Positions 22,156 to 32,555 of a stretch of DNA of 64,000 nucleotides are shown in pieces. The DNA is from Pisaster brevispinus. Lineage: Eukaryota; Echinodermata; Asteroidea; Forcipulatida; Asteriidae. Numbering within the stretch: the stretch's first letter is position 1; the number at the start of each line of letters is the position of its first letter. The DNA is taken from assembly GCA_023634235.1 (NCBI GenBank), contig JAMKCF010000006.1:11189751-11253750 (forward strand), written 5' to 3'. The position numbers and the translations under genes are program-made. The notes beneath the pieces are model-generated. The model saw nothing but the letters and a program-made list of their open reading frames with translations. It did no database searches and was not told where the DNA came from.

Positions 22156-22424
22156 TCATTTTTAGCAACCTACACACTGTGTTCTTTACTTCAAACTTTT
22201 TATGAAATAAAACATGTAAGTGTATATATAAGCTCACTGTTTTAAATCACATTTTATATCTCAATATTGGGACAATTTGTGATTTTTGAATAGCCATACA
22301 TGTAAAAAAGACTAGAGTGGGCTTTTTCCCCCAAGGAAATTTTCTCAACTGTCATGAAATTATGAATCACCATGAGTAATGACACTTCTGAAACTCATGT
22401 TCTACAAATTCATTTTTCTCTCAC

Positions 22425-22919
22425 CTTTGCCCCCAGCTGACCTGGTTGTAACCTCCGACCTTGACCAGATGAACATGCTGAACTGCTGAAGCTCATCACA
22501 CTGGATGTCTCCTGCTCGGATGACGATGACGTGGCGTTGGCGGAGCTCTTGACGATGTGACGTTGGTGAATAGCCATGGCACCTCCGACATATGGCCACG
22601 TCCCGTGCAGCATCGTGGGCGGTATCGCAGGTCCAGAGTAACCCTGCTGCTGCTGCTGTGCTTCAGCACCTACAATCTGTTGCACTGTACCGTCGGCAGA
22701 CAGGTGCGCGTATGGGCTGTCGCTCTCCTCTGTCTTCATACCAGACAAGGCAGACAGGTTCATTCCGTTCGGTGGGTTGTTGTAAGTGTTCTTTGGGTCT
22801 TTGGGCTTAATCTCTGGGGTGTTATGGGTGCTGTGCTTTGGAGAGTTGGAATGCCCAGCGGTGTTTGCATTGGGCTCGTGCATCACAGAGTTGTGATTAT
22901 CAGAATTACCAGAATTCTC
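22425..22919 (-). CDS. APC: APC exon, low-complexity linker before the armadillo domain
   Basis: This 495-bp exon (165 codons, phase 0 to 0) starts ENSGNSDNHNSV and ends RRLQPGQLGAK, equivalent to vertebrate APRRLTSHLGTK. The acceptor is TCTCCTGCAG|GAG and the donor GCAAAG|GTGAGA. The middle is disordered: Asn/Pro/Ser/Thr-rich with a short glutamine run (about five CAG/CAA codons) and a serine cluster (SSSSEQETSSVMSFSSS). The comparable vertebrate linker is roughly 65-70 residues, so this linker is more than twice as long. There are no catalytic or membrane features. It tethers the N-terminal coiled coils to the armadillo domain. Confidence 0.94.
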
Positions 22920-23324
22920 CTGCAGGAGAAAGACACATTTTTGAAGGTTACAAATGCATTCAGTAGCGTATGCAAAACTAGTGTGTTGGTAGATGTAAGC
23001 AACGGGTTTGTTTACAGAAAGTAGCTGTTTATGTTGATCAATTACATTTTATTTAACACATTGTGTACATCTACCCCTCCACTTCAAAGTTATTAAATCA
23101 CACCCATTATCTTCTGTTGTATTTCAGAATTTATGACTAAATTGTGTCGGTATGTATACAAATAATACCTTAACTTTGTAAATACAGTATCTACAATGTA
23201 CAATAAGATAATTACTTTGTTAATGATATCTGTAAAATAATAATAGCAAAACTGTCGGAAAAGTTCCCACCAGTGTTTGTTAGTCACAAATTCGACCCGT
23301 GTTGGAAACTTAATTTCACTTCAG

Positions 23325-23708
23325 TTAAAGGTATTTACAGGATTGGTAAAGATAAAAAACATATTTCATAATATTTGTTTAATTTTAGTCTGAAAGCTCA
23401 CTGATTTTGAAGTTTATACTAGAACCATTTTTTTTCTGTGAAATAGTTACCTCTGAAATGAAGTCATATTCGAGAAAACTGTATCTGAAAACCTAAAAAA
23501 AATGCAAAAGCTGATTTTGGTTGTTTCAACCAAAATTTAGGACAATGTGTTTACATGCTGGAAATTGTGCATGGTTTTTCACTATTTCACTAATGGATGA
23601 AGCCCAAATTTTCACAGGTTTATTTCATGTTTATGGTTGATCACACAAAACATGAACATTGTCTGTGACTATTTTGCCAGCTCTACCAATCCTGTATAAT
23701 ACCTTTAA
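23325..23708 (+). mobile_element. TTAA-flanked MITE family M1 (copy 1)
   Basis: This copy is 384 bp with TTAA at both ends. The left terminus is TTAAAGGTATTTACAGGATT and the right terminus read in reverse is TTAAAGGTATTATACAGGAT, so the inverted repeats are near perfect. An internal short palindrome (TTTTGGTTGTTTCAACCAAAA-like) is present. Other copies are at 28346-28953 and 36895-37223. The ends suggest a piggyBac-type, TTAA-specific element without its own transposase. Confidence 0.85.
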
Positions 23709-23933
23709 GATGGGGATTTAGACATTAAAAAATATAAAAAAATGCTGTCGATAAAAGTTCAAATGAAGAAGGAAAGAAAAGGTGCTTAGGATGACAGAAA
23801 GATGAGGGGAAAGGAAAAACAGCAAAAACATGTTTTTAAATCAAAATGAACTCAATCAGTAGGAACTGCCTGTGCACATATACATGTATTACTAATTGTA
23901 CATACTATGTAGATTGTACAAGGCAGTGTATCA

Positions 23934-24173
23934 TTACAGTACAATGCAGATTCTATTATTAGGAATTTGTTGCCAACAGACCCCTGCCAAACGCTGCACG
24001 ATCATTTCCATAATTTCATTCAGGTTTTTGTCAATCACGTTTGGAGTGTCAGCCGGAGATGGAATCCAACACAACAGGGGAGTGCCAGTTGTGGACATTT
24101 CATCAGATAACTGCTTGGCACCCGAGGGTTCACTGATCGACAGTAAGCCCTGCACGGTGTCCCAGTAGGCCGA
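23934..24173 (-). other. Unassigned open frame inside an APC intron
   Basis: An 80-codon open stretch encodes a sequence of ordinary, protein-like composition (YWDTVQGLLSISEPSG, GTPLLCWIPSPADTPNVIDK and EIMEMIVQRLAGVCWQQIP among it). It has no good polypyrimidine acceptor and no clear donor; the upstream sequence is GA-rich. I do not recognise the family. It may be a gene fragment, a retrocopy or chance. Confidence 0.25.
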
Positions 24174-24639
24174 GACTCAAAGGTATTCCTATAGAAGGTC
24201 TAGATTCATCTTTCTCTCTCTCTCTCTCTTGCTTCACCTGCAGAAGGGTTGCTCCATGGCTTGGGGGCAGCGGTTAGTACCCTATTGCTAGGGGGCAGTG
24301 GTTAGCGACTACATGCAGGTGGCTGGCCAACACTGGACTAATTTTGGTTCCAAGTGACGGCGGATGAATTATAAAAATCCACTGGGAGTTATTTGGTTTG
24401 CTAATACCTTTCCTGCCTGAGGAAGAGTTTGAGCATAAGCAATGGAGTATCATTTTGTTTACTCCATCTGGATCTGCCAATACATGTAAGACAACCATTC
24501 AATGTGGTTTAGCCTTCGATACATCTTAAATTGTTCTTCAGTCTGCAGATAAGATTAACTTTCCATTGTTGGAAATGACTGAGAATCAGTCATGATCTTC
24601 ATTTGTATAATTATTAATAATAATAATAATCATTATTGG

Positions 24640-24890
24640 AGTCTTATATAGCGCATGTATCCACCATTAAGGTGCTCACGGTGCTTGAGCAGAAAGAAAC
24701 ACCTTTTAAGAAAGGTTTTTAATTGTTTTTGATTTGAGACCCATTGATGTAGCACCTTGTAAGGGTTTACAAAGAGCTGTGGCGCATTGGCACCCACTGC
24801 CAGAAACACCGGGCAAACCTCTTCTCTTAGATTTACAACACACCAAGGACCTACATGTACAGCTTTATGTCCCAGAAGTGGCAAGATTAA
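24640..24890 (-). repeat. LINE/SINE 3' tail, type 3, with (ATT)n end
   Basis: On the minus strand: AGAAGAGGTTTGCCC, GTGTTTCTGGCAGTG, AACCCTTACAAGGTGCTAC and finally a GCGCTATATAAGA box followed by an ATT-rich tail. It matches the tails at 31650-31830 and 2740-2885. No head is visible. Confidence 0.75.
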
Positions 24891-24974
24891 CACTCCTGGA
24901 AACAAGTTGACTTCAAGATAATGCAAGAAACAATTTTTTGACTGCCAAAACTTGGGAGAATTAAACATTTTATA

Positions 24975-25140
24975 TACTTTTTCTTTATTTAGAACAAATT
25001 TAATATTATATTTATTAACTTACTTATTTTAATTATTTCTCTAATTATTATTTATTGATTTTGTTTGTTTATTAAATTTTTTAAAATCTTGTTTTATTCA
25101 TTTATTTGTCTATTTAATTTTGTATTTAATTTTAACATTT

Positions 25141-25181
<41 letters not shown>

Positions 25182-25240
25182 TTAATTTTTATTTTATTTT
25201 TTTATTTTATTTTATTTTATTTTTTTTTTGGGGGGGGGGA
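24975..25240. repeat. T-rich tract with (ATT)n microsatellite
   Basis: About 13 ATT units at 25143-25181, inside a very T-rich stretch that ends in a G run at 25230-25239, close to the donor of the 25270-25461 exon. Confidence 0.9.
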
Positions 25241-25269
25241 ATTTAATACATGCAAGTCACAGCACCAAC

Positions 25270-25461
25270 CTGTGCATCTTGTCTTTCCCGCCGTTGCTGC
25301 AGTCGTTGCATCTCACGTTCTATAAGGCAAAGGCGCTGCATACGGGCCTCATGTCTGGCTCCAATGTCATCCGATGCACCCAGACGCTGCTGCATTACCT
25401 CCCGTAGTTGACGTGCCTCATACTCCAACTGACGGCGTGCCATGTCCGTCTGAAGCGAATA
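25270..25461 (-). CDS. APC: APC exon, coiled coil SLQTDMARRQLEYEAR
   Basis: This 192-bp exon runs phase 0 to phase 0 and encodes 64 residues beginning YSLQTDMARRQLEYEARQLR. The match to vertebrate FSLQTDMTRRQLEYEARQIR is almost exact. It then continues as a charged Arg/Gln/Glu-rich helix ending RERQDAQ. The acceptor is TTTTTTGCAG|TATTC and the donor CACAG|GTTGGT. In human the same stretch is split over two exons (114 and 84 bp by recall); here it is one. A long T-rich and (ATT)n tract lies about 30 bp past the donor. Confidence 0.96.
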
Positions 25462-26389
25462 CTGCAAAAAATAGCAAGCAAAACAAAAAACACCTTTATT
25501 ATGTAATATATCAATTTATGAAATACTTGGAATAGACAATCTACACCCATTTTTAACTATAATTTATTTATATCACAGATAGTAAATGCCTTTCCAAACA
25601 TGTACAACAGAACCTTGGAAAAAGACACAATAGATTCAACAACAACAACAAATAAATAAAGTAAAATTTACCTTAAAGTGTTTACAACATTTTTAATGTC
25701 AAAGAGCTACACTTTATCAATTCATGCAATAATAAACCTGTGAAAATCTCTCACTGGAGTCACAATAAAATATCAGGTTTTGGACTCACAAGGAAAACTG
25801 TAGCATTTCAAGCAAAAATGTTTCAAGGGAAGTTTTCCACCATTACAATCCTTAAAAAAGCATTTAAGTTATGCGCAGATCTGTGAACATTTATATTTGT
25901 AGTCTCACCAATGTTGTACAAAGCCTAAGGAACCAAAATGCAAACAGGATTTTTTTTTTCCCACAGCATGAGGACCCTTTTTCCTCCATTAAGAAAAGGG
26001 CATTGACAATAATCTTGGCTCGATCGGGATAAAGTTTCAAACTGTTCAAGGCACTTATGAAACATAATCTGGCAGTACATAATGAGCTAGAGGTGTAGGG
26101 CTCAGTTTAGTATGATATATTCACAATATACACTTTTGACTAAAGCACTTGGAGAATTTCACATCAGCAGAAGCGATAGCGATGATAAGGGATTATCAAA
26201 CATTTCAGCAGGCACCTTGCACTGCCGCGGTAGAAAGGTCATGCGGTACTCCTGGCTACCATATTGAAGGAAACACTGTTCTACTGTGCGCTTCACTTTA
26301 CATGTAACTGTAAACTAATGGCCAGCATGGACTGTGTCTAAAAAGCACGCCTTTGGCTGAGGCTGTAGTCAAAGGCTTTAGCAGCGATG

Positions 26390-26590
26390 TTATGTTAAAG
26401 GTGCAGTTTTAGTAGTTTCATGTTTTATGGGGTTTATGGAATTCCTGTTTCTGTTAACAGTTGTTTTATATTTATAGGTATGTTTATTGGCTTCTTGTTT
26501 TATGTCTTATTATCTTTAAAGTGCCTTGAGCGTCTTTATAGGCAGATTTTGGGGCTATATAAATTGTTGTAAATTGTTGTTATTATTATC
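26390..26590 (+). repeat. LINE/SINE 3' end remnant
   Basis: AAAGTGCCTTGAGCG, then a GGGGCTATATAAATTG box and a (TTGTTATT)-like end: the 3' terminus typical of the retroposons in this window. The 5' part is not recognisable. Confidence 0.55.
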
Positions 26591-26764
26591 TACAGACTGT
26601 GCAAGTCATGCCGTATTCGAAATTTCAGGACCAAGTTGGTCCCAACCATACTGAGTTTTACGTTTGCGCGATTCGGTTTCTTGAAATACTGTACTTTAAC
26701 TTAGTTTATGGCAATGAAATAAAGCAAAATTTAGCCATGAAATGCATGAAAGTAAAATATATTT

Positions 26765-26920
26765 AACAAATCAATGAAGAAAACCACATTCCTTAGAAGG
26801 GAATTGTTTCTCACAAAATTATGCATTTTCAATAGCAGCAGTGGTTCTTACCAAGTAAGTTTTTATGGTCATACTGTTTTGGAGTAACTACCAAAGGCAT
26901 ACCCTCCCTTTAAAAATAAG
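26765..26920 (-). mobile_element. Fragment of TTAA-type MITE family M2
   Basis: The minus strand has TTAAAGGGAGGGTATGCC at the end and CCATAAAAACTTACTTGGTA internally, matching the M2 copy at 30350-30765. It is truncated on the left. Confidence 0.5.
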
Positions 26921-28345
26921 AAATTTGTACTATTATTATTACTTTTTTTTAACCAGACACTACATGTACATGTAGTTAATTTCATGACAGGACTTGGGGC
27001 TCAGGGCAGTCCACTGGGATCAAGAGTGTGACGTCAAAGCAGACAGTGTTGAGAATGTTCATATGAATGATGCATACTTCCATCAAGCACATTCCATGTG
27101 TGCAGCATGGCTGGACATTATTGTACATGCAATGTGTACAATGTACAATGTAGGCGTAGAATGTACATAAAGCATCATTTAAGTACCCGTAAATCAATTT
27201 CACTTTGAATACTTGATGCACATTGATTTCTTTACATCTGCTGCACACTGCCATATTTGGGGCCAAACATATCACTGAAGTGTATTTTAAATATTCAAAA
27301 AAGCAAAAAGAATTTAAATCTAGATTTTTTTCCGGCAAAAAATATTAAACAAGCTTTCCATTACCAAACTCATCAAGTTCCAATTAAGGAAATGTCTTTG
27401 TCCTGTCCATCAGCAACTCTACCACAAGGAATTGACGTTACAGTATGAAAAATAGAAGTCTCAACAGACGTTGGCATTTCATTTAGTCCGATGGAATGCT
27501 TTCTGTTTCAATTTGATATTACTTGATATTTACGGAGCTGTAAAACAGCCATGAACTGAACTACCTCCTGTATTGATGGCCGTCCCTTGATAAACACTCC
27601 ACGAACGTTCCTAATGCCACAGATGGCCAGTTAACGTTCCAGCTTCAGTAATGGCATCACCATGTACATAACTTATATTGATGCTCCAGCATGATGGGAG
27701 CTGACGTCAATGGCTCAAACCCGTCTCGTTTCAATATGATGTGCCCATGAATTATGGATTTTTATTCTCTCTCTCTTGTAGGAGGCAAAATCAAAACAGG
27801 ATGAACAATTTTCAGGGTATTTCTGAGGCACTTAATTTCACAAAAATCCTTAAAACTGAATGTAAGATACTGAAAGAACAAAAACAAAAAACACCTACAA
27901 AAGACAAATAATTTTGCATATAACCTCTGTAGCACAAACAAGATCTGTTATCAAAAAAGTCTGAGCCCCATTTTCAATGAAATTTTACGTGGTTTTATTT
28001 TCATGACATTTCCCCCCCCCCACACACATTAGTCTTCCACTGAATGTAAGATATTGGGGGGGGGGGACACAAACTAAAACAGATGTGTACATCATTTTAC
28101 TTATTCCCTCTCATACAAATGAGATGTCAGTTTCAGTTAATGATAGATGTAGATATTCATTTTCCAAAGCTGTCTGGCTCCAACACAGTCTGACGTTTAA
28201 TACAAAATTACTGCTAATTGACTCACTCACGGTATCCTGTGACCAGTAATGTCCTTACAGTCTACTTTTGACAAAATAGTTAGATTACCAAAATGCCATA
28301 GAGCAAGATTTTCTAGACTTGATTAAGTTAAAGTTTAAGTTACAT

Positions 28346-28953
28346 GTAAAGGTATTATATTGGATTGACAAATCATTGTGTAATTTTAGTCTGACAGCTT
28401 GACTGATTATGAAAGTTCATACTAGAACCATTTTTTCCCCCTGTGAAATATTCTCCTCTGAAATAAAGTCACATTTAAGAAAACTGTATATCTGAAAACC
28501 TTTAAAACACAACAGCTGATTTCGGTTGCTACAACCCAAATTAAGGTCAATATGTTTTCATGCTGAAAGCTGTGCATGGTTTTTCACTATTTTCTCCCGA
28601 CTCACACAACGGATGTTACCCAAATTTTCACAGGTTAATCAGGGTTTGCCCTTAACTTTTTTAGTGACTGGCCAGCAGGACCAGTTAGCTTGTCGCGTTA
28701 CCAGTCTGTCGGCTTTTTCGCAAGTCAATCTTTCAAATAAAATAGGTATGTGTTTCAACACTGAACTGGCTAGCCGGACCACTTGGAGAGAGTTCTGATT
28801 GGTCCTCGGGTGTTTTAACTTGCATTTGGCCAGCAGACCACTGTAAAGGGGAGAACGCTGTTAAACCATTCATGAATGTAGTTGATCCAAAAAAAAAAAC
28901 CCCGAACACTGTCTGTGAGTATTTGGTCAGCTCTACCAATCCTGTACCTTTAA
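28346..28953 (+). mobile_element. M1 MITE (copy 2), interrupted by a nested element
   Basis: Shares the M1 interior (CATACTAGAACCATTTTTT, GAAAACTGTAT, GCTGTGCATGGTTTTTCACT) and the right terminus CTCTACCAATCCTGTACCTT followed by TAAG. A separate element occupies 28639-28860. Confidence 0.8.
28639..28860 (+). mobile_element. Nested TTAA-flanked element family M8 (copy 1)
   Basis: About 222 bp, starting TCAGGGTTTGCCCTTAAC and ending with the complement of CAGCGTTCTCCCCTTTACAG. It is flanked by TTAA at 28635-28638 and 28861-28864 and inserted in M1. A second copy is at 46860-47157 and a fragment at 40973-41040. Confidence 0.75.
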
Positions 28954-28989
28954 GTTGAAGTGAAGCTATCGTACAATGTACATGCACAC

Positions 28990-29407
28990 AACCTTACAGA
29001 TCAGGTTTGTGGGGTCGCTCTATTGATCCCTTTTCTTATGAGTTCCTCTCCAGGGTCCAAGTTGAACAAAGCAAAACTTTGTCAGGTCTATTGTTCCATT
29101 GTTAAAACTATTTAACATTGTTAGGTCTATTGTTAAAACTGACCGTTTTAAGAATAGTTTTTTACCAGTGGCCGTGCGAGTTTTTAATGGGAATTTTTAA
29201 TGTTAATTAAATAGTGTAGTTTCAGGTGGTTATATATATACTTTTATATTGTATTGATTGTGTTTTAGTCTGTTTTATCGTATTGTATGTTAAAATATTT
29301 TAGTTTTAATGACGATGTGAGACCAATATTTCAAATTCCTGTGATTGTTTTTAATCATTGGCTAAATAAATAAAAAATTCAACAATTCAACAATTCAACA
29401 ATTCAAC
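28990..29407 (+). mobile_element. Non-LTR retrotransposon 3' remnant with (ATTCAACA)n end
   Basis: Around 29140-29190 the sequence reads as a decayed TDRFKNSF-LPVAVRVFN-type reverse-transcriptase end. A/T-rich 3' sequence follows, then AAATAAATAAAAAATTCAAC and about four ATTCAACA units. 5' truncated. Confidence 0.6.
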
Positions 29408-30349
29408 CATTGTGTGAAAGACATCCTATGCAAGTGACTTGTGCTAACCAAATCCACATAAATATTGGGCTTTTATCAATTTCGTCTGGAGTCTTGATTA
29501 AAAAAGAGTTCTAAGAAACAAACAAACCAAACAAATGACAAAACAAAAAATACACAGATATAAACAAACAAAATCACTCCCAAAATAGCAACAGACTGTA
29601 CTTGCATACTTATGCTACTTAACTTTGATCAAATAAAATAAACACACATGTTCATGTACGTTGTATGACGTCCTTCCGTAAAAAATATTTCAAGAATTAA
29701 AACCCTCTGACAAAATGATTTGGACCATGCTGGCAGGATGGAATACAATATAAGGCACTCTGCTATAAATATTAATGGGATAATGGCTTAAGCCTGTTGT
29801 GAAGCCATGACCTCGAACGACCCCTGCTGAGAGGGTAAAGAGGAGAGTTTCAATGTATCTCATTTAACAAGCGGGGGTTTCTGTGGACTGAGTTTCTATA
29901 GATAGCCTCGCGCGTATTTAAACCTCGGGGAACAAGTTGGTCCAAACCATAATGAGGTTTGCATTGAGCATGATTTTGTTTCTTCAAATACTTTAGTTTA
30001 AGTGAGTTTGTATAAAAATTGTATCAAATTGTTTGTATAAAATTTAGCCGTGAAATATATGAAGAAAACAAAATAAACTGAACAAATCAACAACAAAAAA
30101 ACGAGAACAGGCACGACACTTGAAACTTGATCTCCGTTTCCGGTTACTTGTAAACAATTCAGAATTGTGCCCAACTGACGTTTATGCTATCATTAAACCT
30201 ATGTAATTGTCGCACAATTTCGGGCATGATTGGCAAATGGGGTTTCTAAAAAATAAGCATCCATGTCCCAAGATAAAATTTTTGTTTCAATGTTAATGTT
30301 AACAAATTGTTTGACTTTTCTAAACAACTTTTTTTTAATTCCACTTCCT

Positions 30350-30765
30350 TTAAAGGTAGGGTCATATATGTAGATTTGTTAATACTCAAAAAATTAATGA
30401 CCATAAAAACTTACTTGATGAGAAGCACTGCAGCTGTTGATAGTATAAACGTTTTTGGGAAAGGATTCCCTTCAAAGATAATTTTTCACCCCAATCTGAA
30501 TTTGAAAAAAAGATTCAGGCATGAATCATTTCTCAGATTTGGTGTCCGTTCGCGAATGCTGCGACCAGAGATGCGGTTGGTACCCGCTGCCACCTCGCTA
30601 AACGTGGATGGATTCATTTAATCCTCTTGTGAAAATTTACAATTTTGTGCTGTTTAATCAGCAAGTAGACATTGTTTTCAGCTGAAACTTTCACATGTGA
30701 CATTCACTGTCTCTTTCTTTATAATTGTGCCTATGACAAAATCCAATCTTTGAACATACTTTTAA
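30350..30765 (+). mobile_element. TTAA-flanked MITE family M2 (copy 1)
   Basis: Starts TTAAAGGTAGGGTCATATAT and ends near CATACTTTTAAAG; TTAA is present at both ends. The interior (GCGACCAGAGATG, CGCTAAACGTGGATGGATT, GCTGAAACTTTCACA) matches copies at 32097-32555 and 51035-51428. It lies 84 bp past the donor of the APC exon at 30849-30957. Confidence 0.75.
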
Positions 30766-30848
30766 AGAGGTGAAAAATGAAGAGGGTTGAAGATGGGGAG
30801 GCGACGGGGGTTATATGGGTCGATCCAATTGTTAGTGGCGTGACTTAC

Positions 30849-30957
30849 GTTTTCCGTAATGGGAAGCTGGTCAATGCGTTGCTTCAGGCCTTGCAGTTGA
30901 GTGAAGTACCATGCTTTTAGCTTCTCCTCATTGTCTTGCTCGATTAGCAGCAAAACC
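30849..30957 (-). CDS. APC: APC exon, second coiled-coil helix (EEKLKAWYFTQLQ)
   Basis: This 109-bp exon has an acceptor ...TTTCTGTGCAG|G and a donor GAAAAC|GTAAGT. Its first base completes the split Arg codon of the upstream exon, and it ends in phase 0. It encodes 36 residues including EEKLKAWYFTQLQGLKQRID and LPITEN. These closely match the vertebrate segment EKEKDWYYAQLQNLTKRIDSLPLTEN, part of an amphipathic helix in the N-terminal oligomerisation region. As I recall, the human exon is also 109 bp. The upstream intron is about 32.5 kb and the downstream intron about 5.4 kb. Confidence 0.96.
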
Positions 30958-31529
30958 CTGCACAGAAAGCAACGGAAAAAAAGTACACCCCAAGTTGAAT
31001 TTCACTGAACGCTTTACCAGGGCCACTCAATACTTATATTTCCCAAAGGGGGTAAAAGACTGCAATAGTACATGTAGTAATCTGGAGTCATTTAATTCTG
31101 AATACTCTCCGGATCGTTATACCATCCAACTGTACTTGTTGTAGATCATGCGACAACAATTGGTGTACTACACTAATTATTTCTGCAGCCGACCTTCAGG
31201 GTTTTTGTGTACAAGATGAGCACACCTAACCATCATGCACATGACTCATGGAGGCTGAAACAAAAGAATTATGAGTAATTTCGGAAGAACAATGTGAAAA
31301 ATTCAATATTAGAAATGTGTCAAGCTGTTGTTGTGCGTGACACACAACACAAAACACAAGTGGGAACATTTGTAAATGGGGACATATAGTCTGGGTAATT
31401 TTTTGGTTCAATTTAAATGGGAACATATGGTGTACATTGTATATGTGCACACATGCTTCACAATCACGGCAATGATTCACATCAAACTCTCAAGTGTTTC
31501 ATGTATTGTACATTATAATTTGTTGGCGT

Positions 31530-31830
31530 GTCAATGCCGAGCGATCAAGTGCACTGGACTCAAGCTCTGGTGTTTCTGGTCAGAAGACTGTGGGTTCGAG
31601 TCCCGGTCTTGACACTTGTGTCCATAAGCAAGACACTTAACCATTATTGCTGCATCCTTCGGATGAGACGGTAAAGCCGTAGGTCCCGTGCGTTGGGTAA
31701 TGCACGTAAAAGATCTCAATTACACTTATCGCGAAGAGAAGGGGTTTGCCCCAGTGTTTCTTGCAGTGGCTGCCGCATGTGCCGCAGCACCTTGTAAACC
31801 CTTATAAGGTGCTACATAAATCAGTCTCAC
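31530..31830 (+). repeat. tRNA-headed SINE, tail type 3
   Basis: tRNA-Leu-like head with GACTCAAGCTC in anticodon-loop position, GTGGGTTCGAGTCCCGG B box, core CTTGACACTTGTGTCCAT, then tail CCTTCGGATGAGACGGTAAA, GAAGAGAAGGGGTTTGCCCC and CTTATAAGGTGCTAC. The tail equals the end of the LINE remnant at 2740-2885. Confidence 0.88.
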
Positions 31831-32096
31831 ATTTCAAACTAATTCAAAAACTTGTATAAGATGATATATTAGACTATAGGCCTTATACTTTTAATGTACA
31901 CCTTTAACTTTGATCCAAATCGCCAGATTGCACTTAGTCTACAGTCAAACCCTGGAAATTGTCTAGGCATCCAAGGAGGTTTTTCCCCTTGAACCCTCCC
32001 CTTTTTGTCACCTCACACTTACATGTGACATTTGCTGGGAGTAGGATACAGAAATGTACTGTAACTGACCTTGCTCCTTTTAGGTTCCACCATAGT

Positions 32097-32555
32097 TTAA
32101 AGGTAGGGTCATACATGTGTACTTTGGTAGTGACCCCGAAAAAAGGGTGTCATTTCTATTGGAAGCCTACTTGTTATATAGGCTGTAATGGTATTGGTAG
32201 TAAGCATCCTGGGAAATAATTTGGTCTGAAGTGCCCCCGCTGATAACAAAGTGCATGTACGTCGAAAAATATGAAATTTCCAAAGCTCATCTCAAGGCGA
32301 GTTTTGGAGATTCAAATTTCCGTGGTGTCCATTTGTGAATGCTGTGGCAAGAGATGAGGCTGGTATCTGCTGTCACTTCACTAAACGTGGACAGATTTGA
32401 TGTTTTTGATGAAAATACCGTGACAGTTTTTGTTGCTGTTTCCCCAACAAGTAGACACTGCATTCAGCTGAAACTTTCACAGGTGACTTTTGTTGCATCT
32501 TTCTTGATGATGTTGCCTATAAAATCAGCATGAAGTAGACAAAAACCAATCCAGA
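32097..32555 (+). mobile_element. M2 MITE (copy 2)
   Basis: TTAAAGGTAGGGTCATACAT at the left end and the M2 interior (TGGCAAGAGATGAGGCTGGT, CACTAAACGTGGACAGATT, AGCTGAAACTTTCACAGGTG). The right end is not sharply defined. Confidence 0.75.

Noticed and set aside
28012..28068. C run followed by G run as a possible regulatory hairpin
   Set aside because: Homopolymer runs of this kind occur throughout the window (for example 68-77, 35684, 54587) and nothing else supports a structure with a function.
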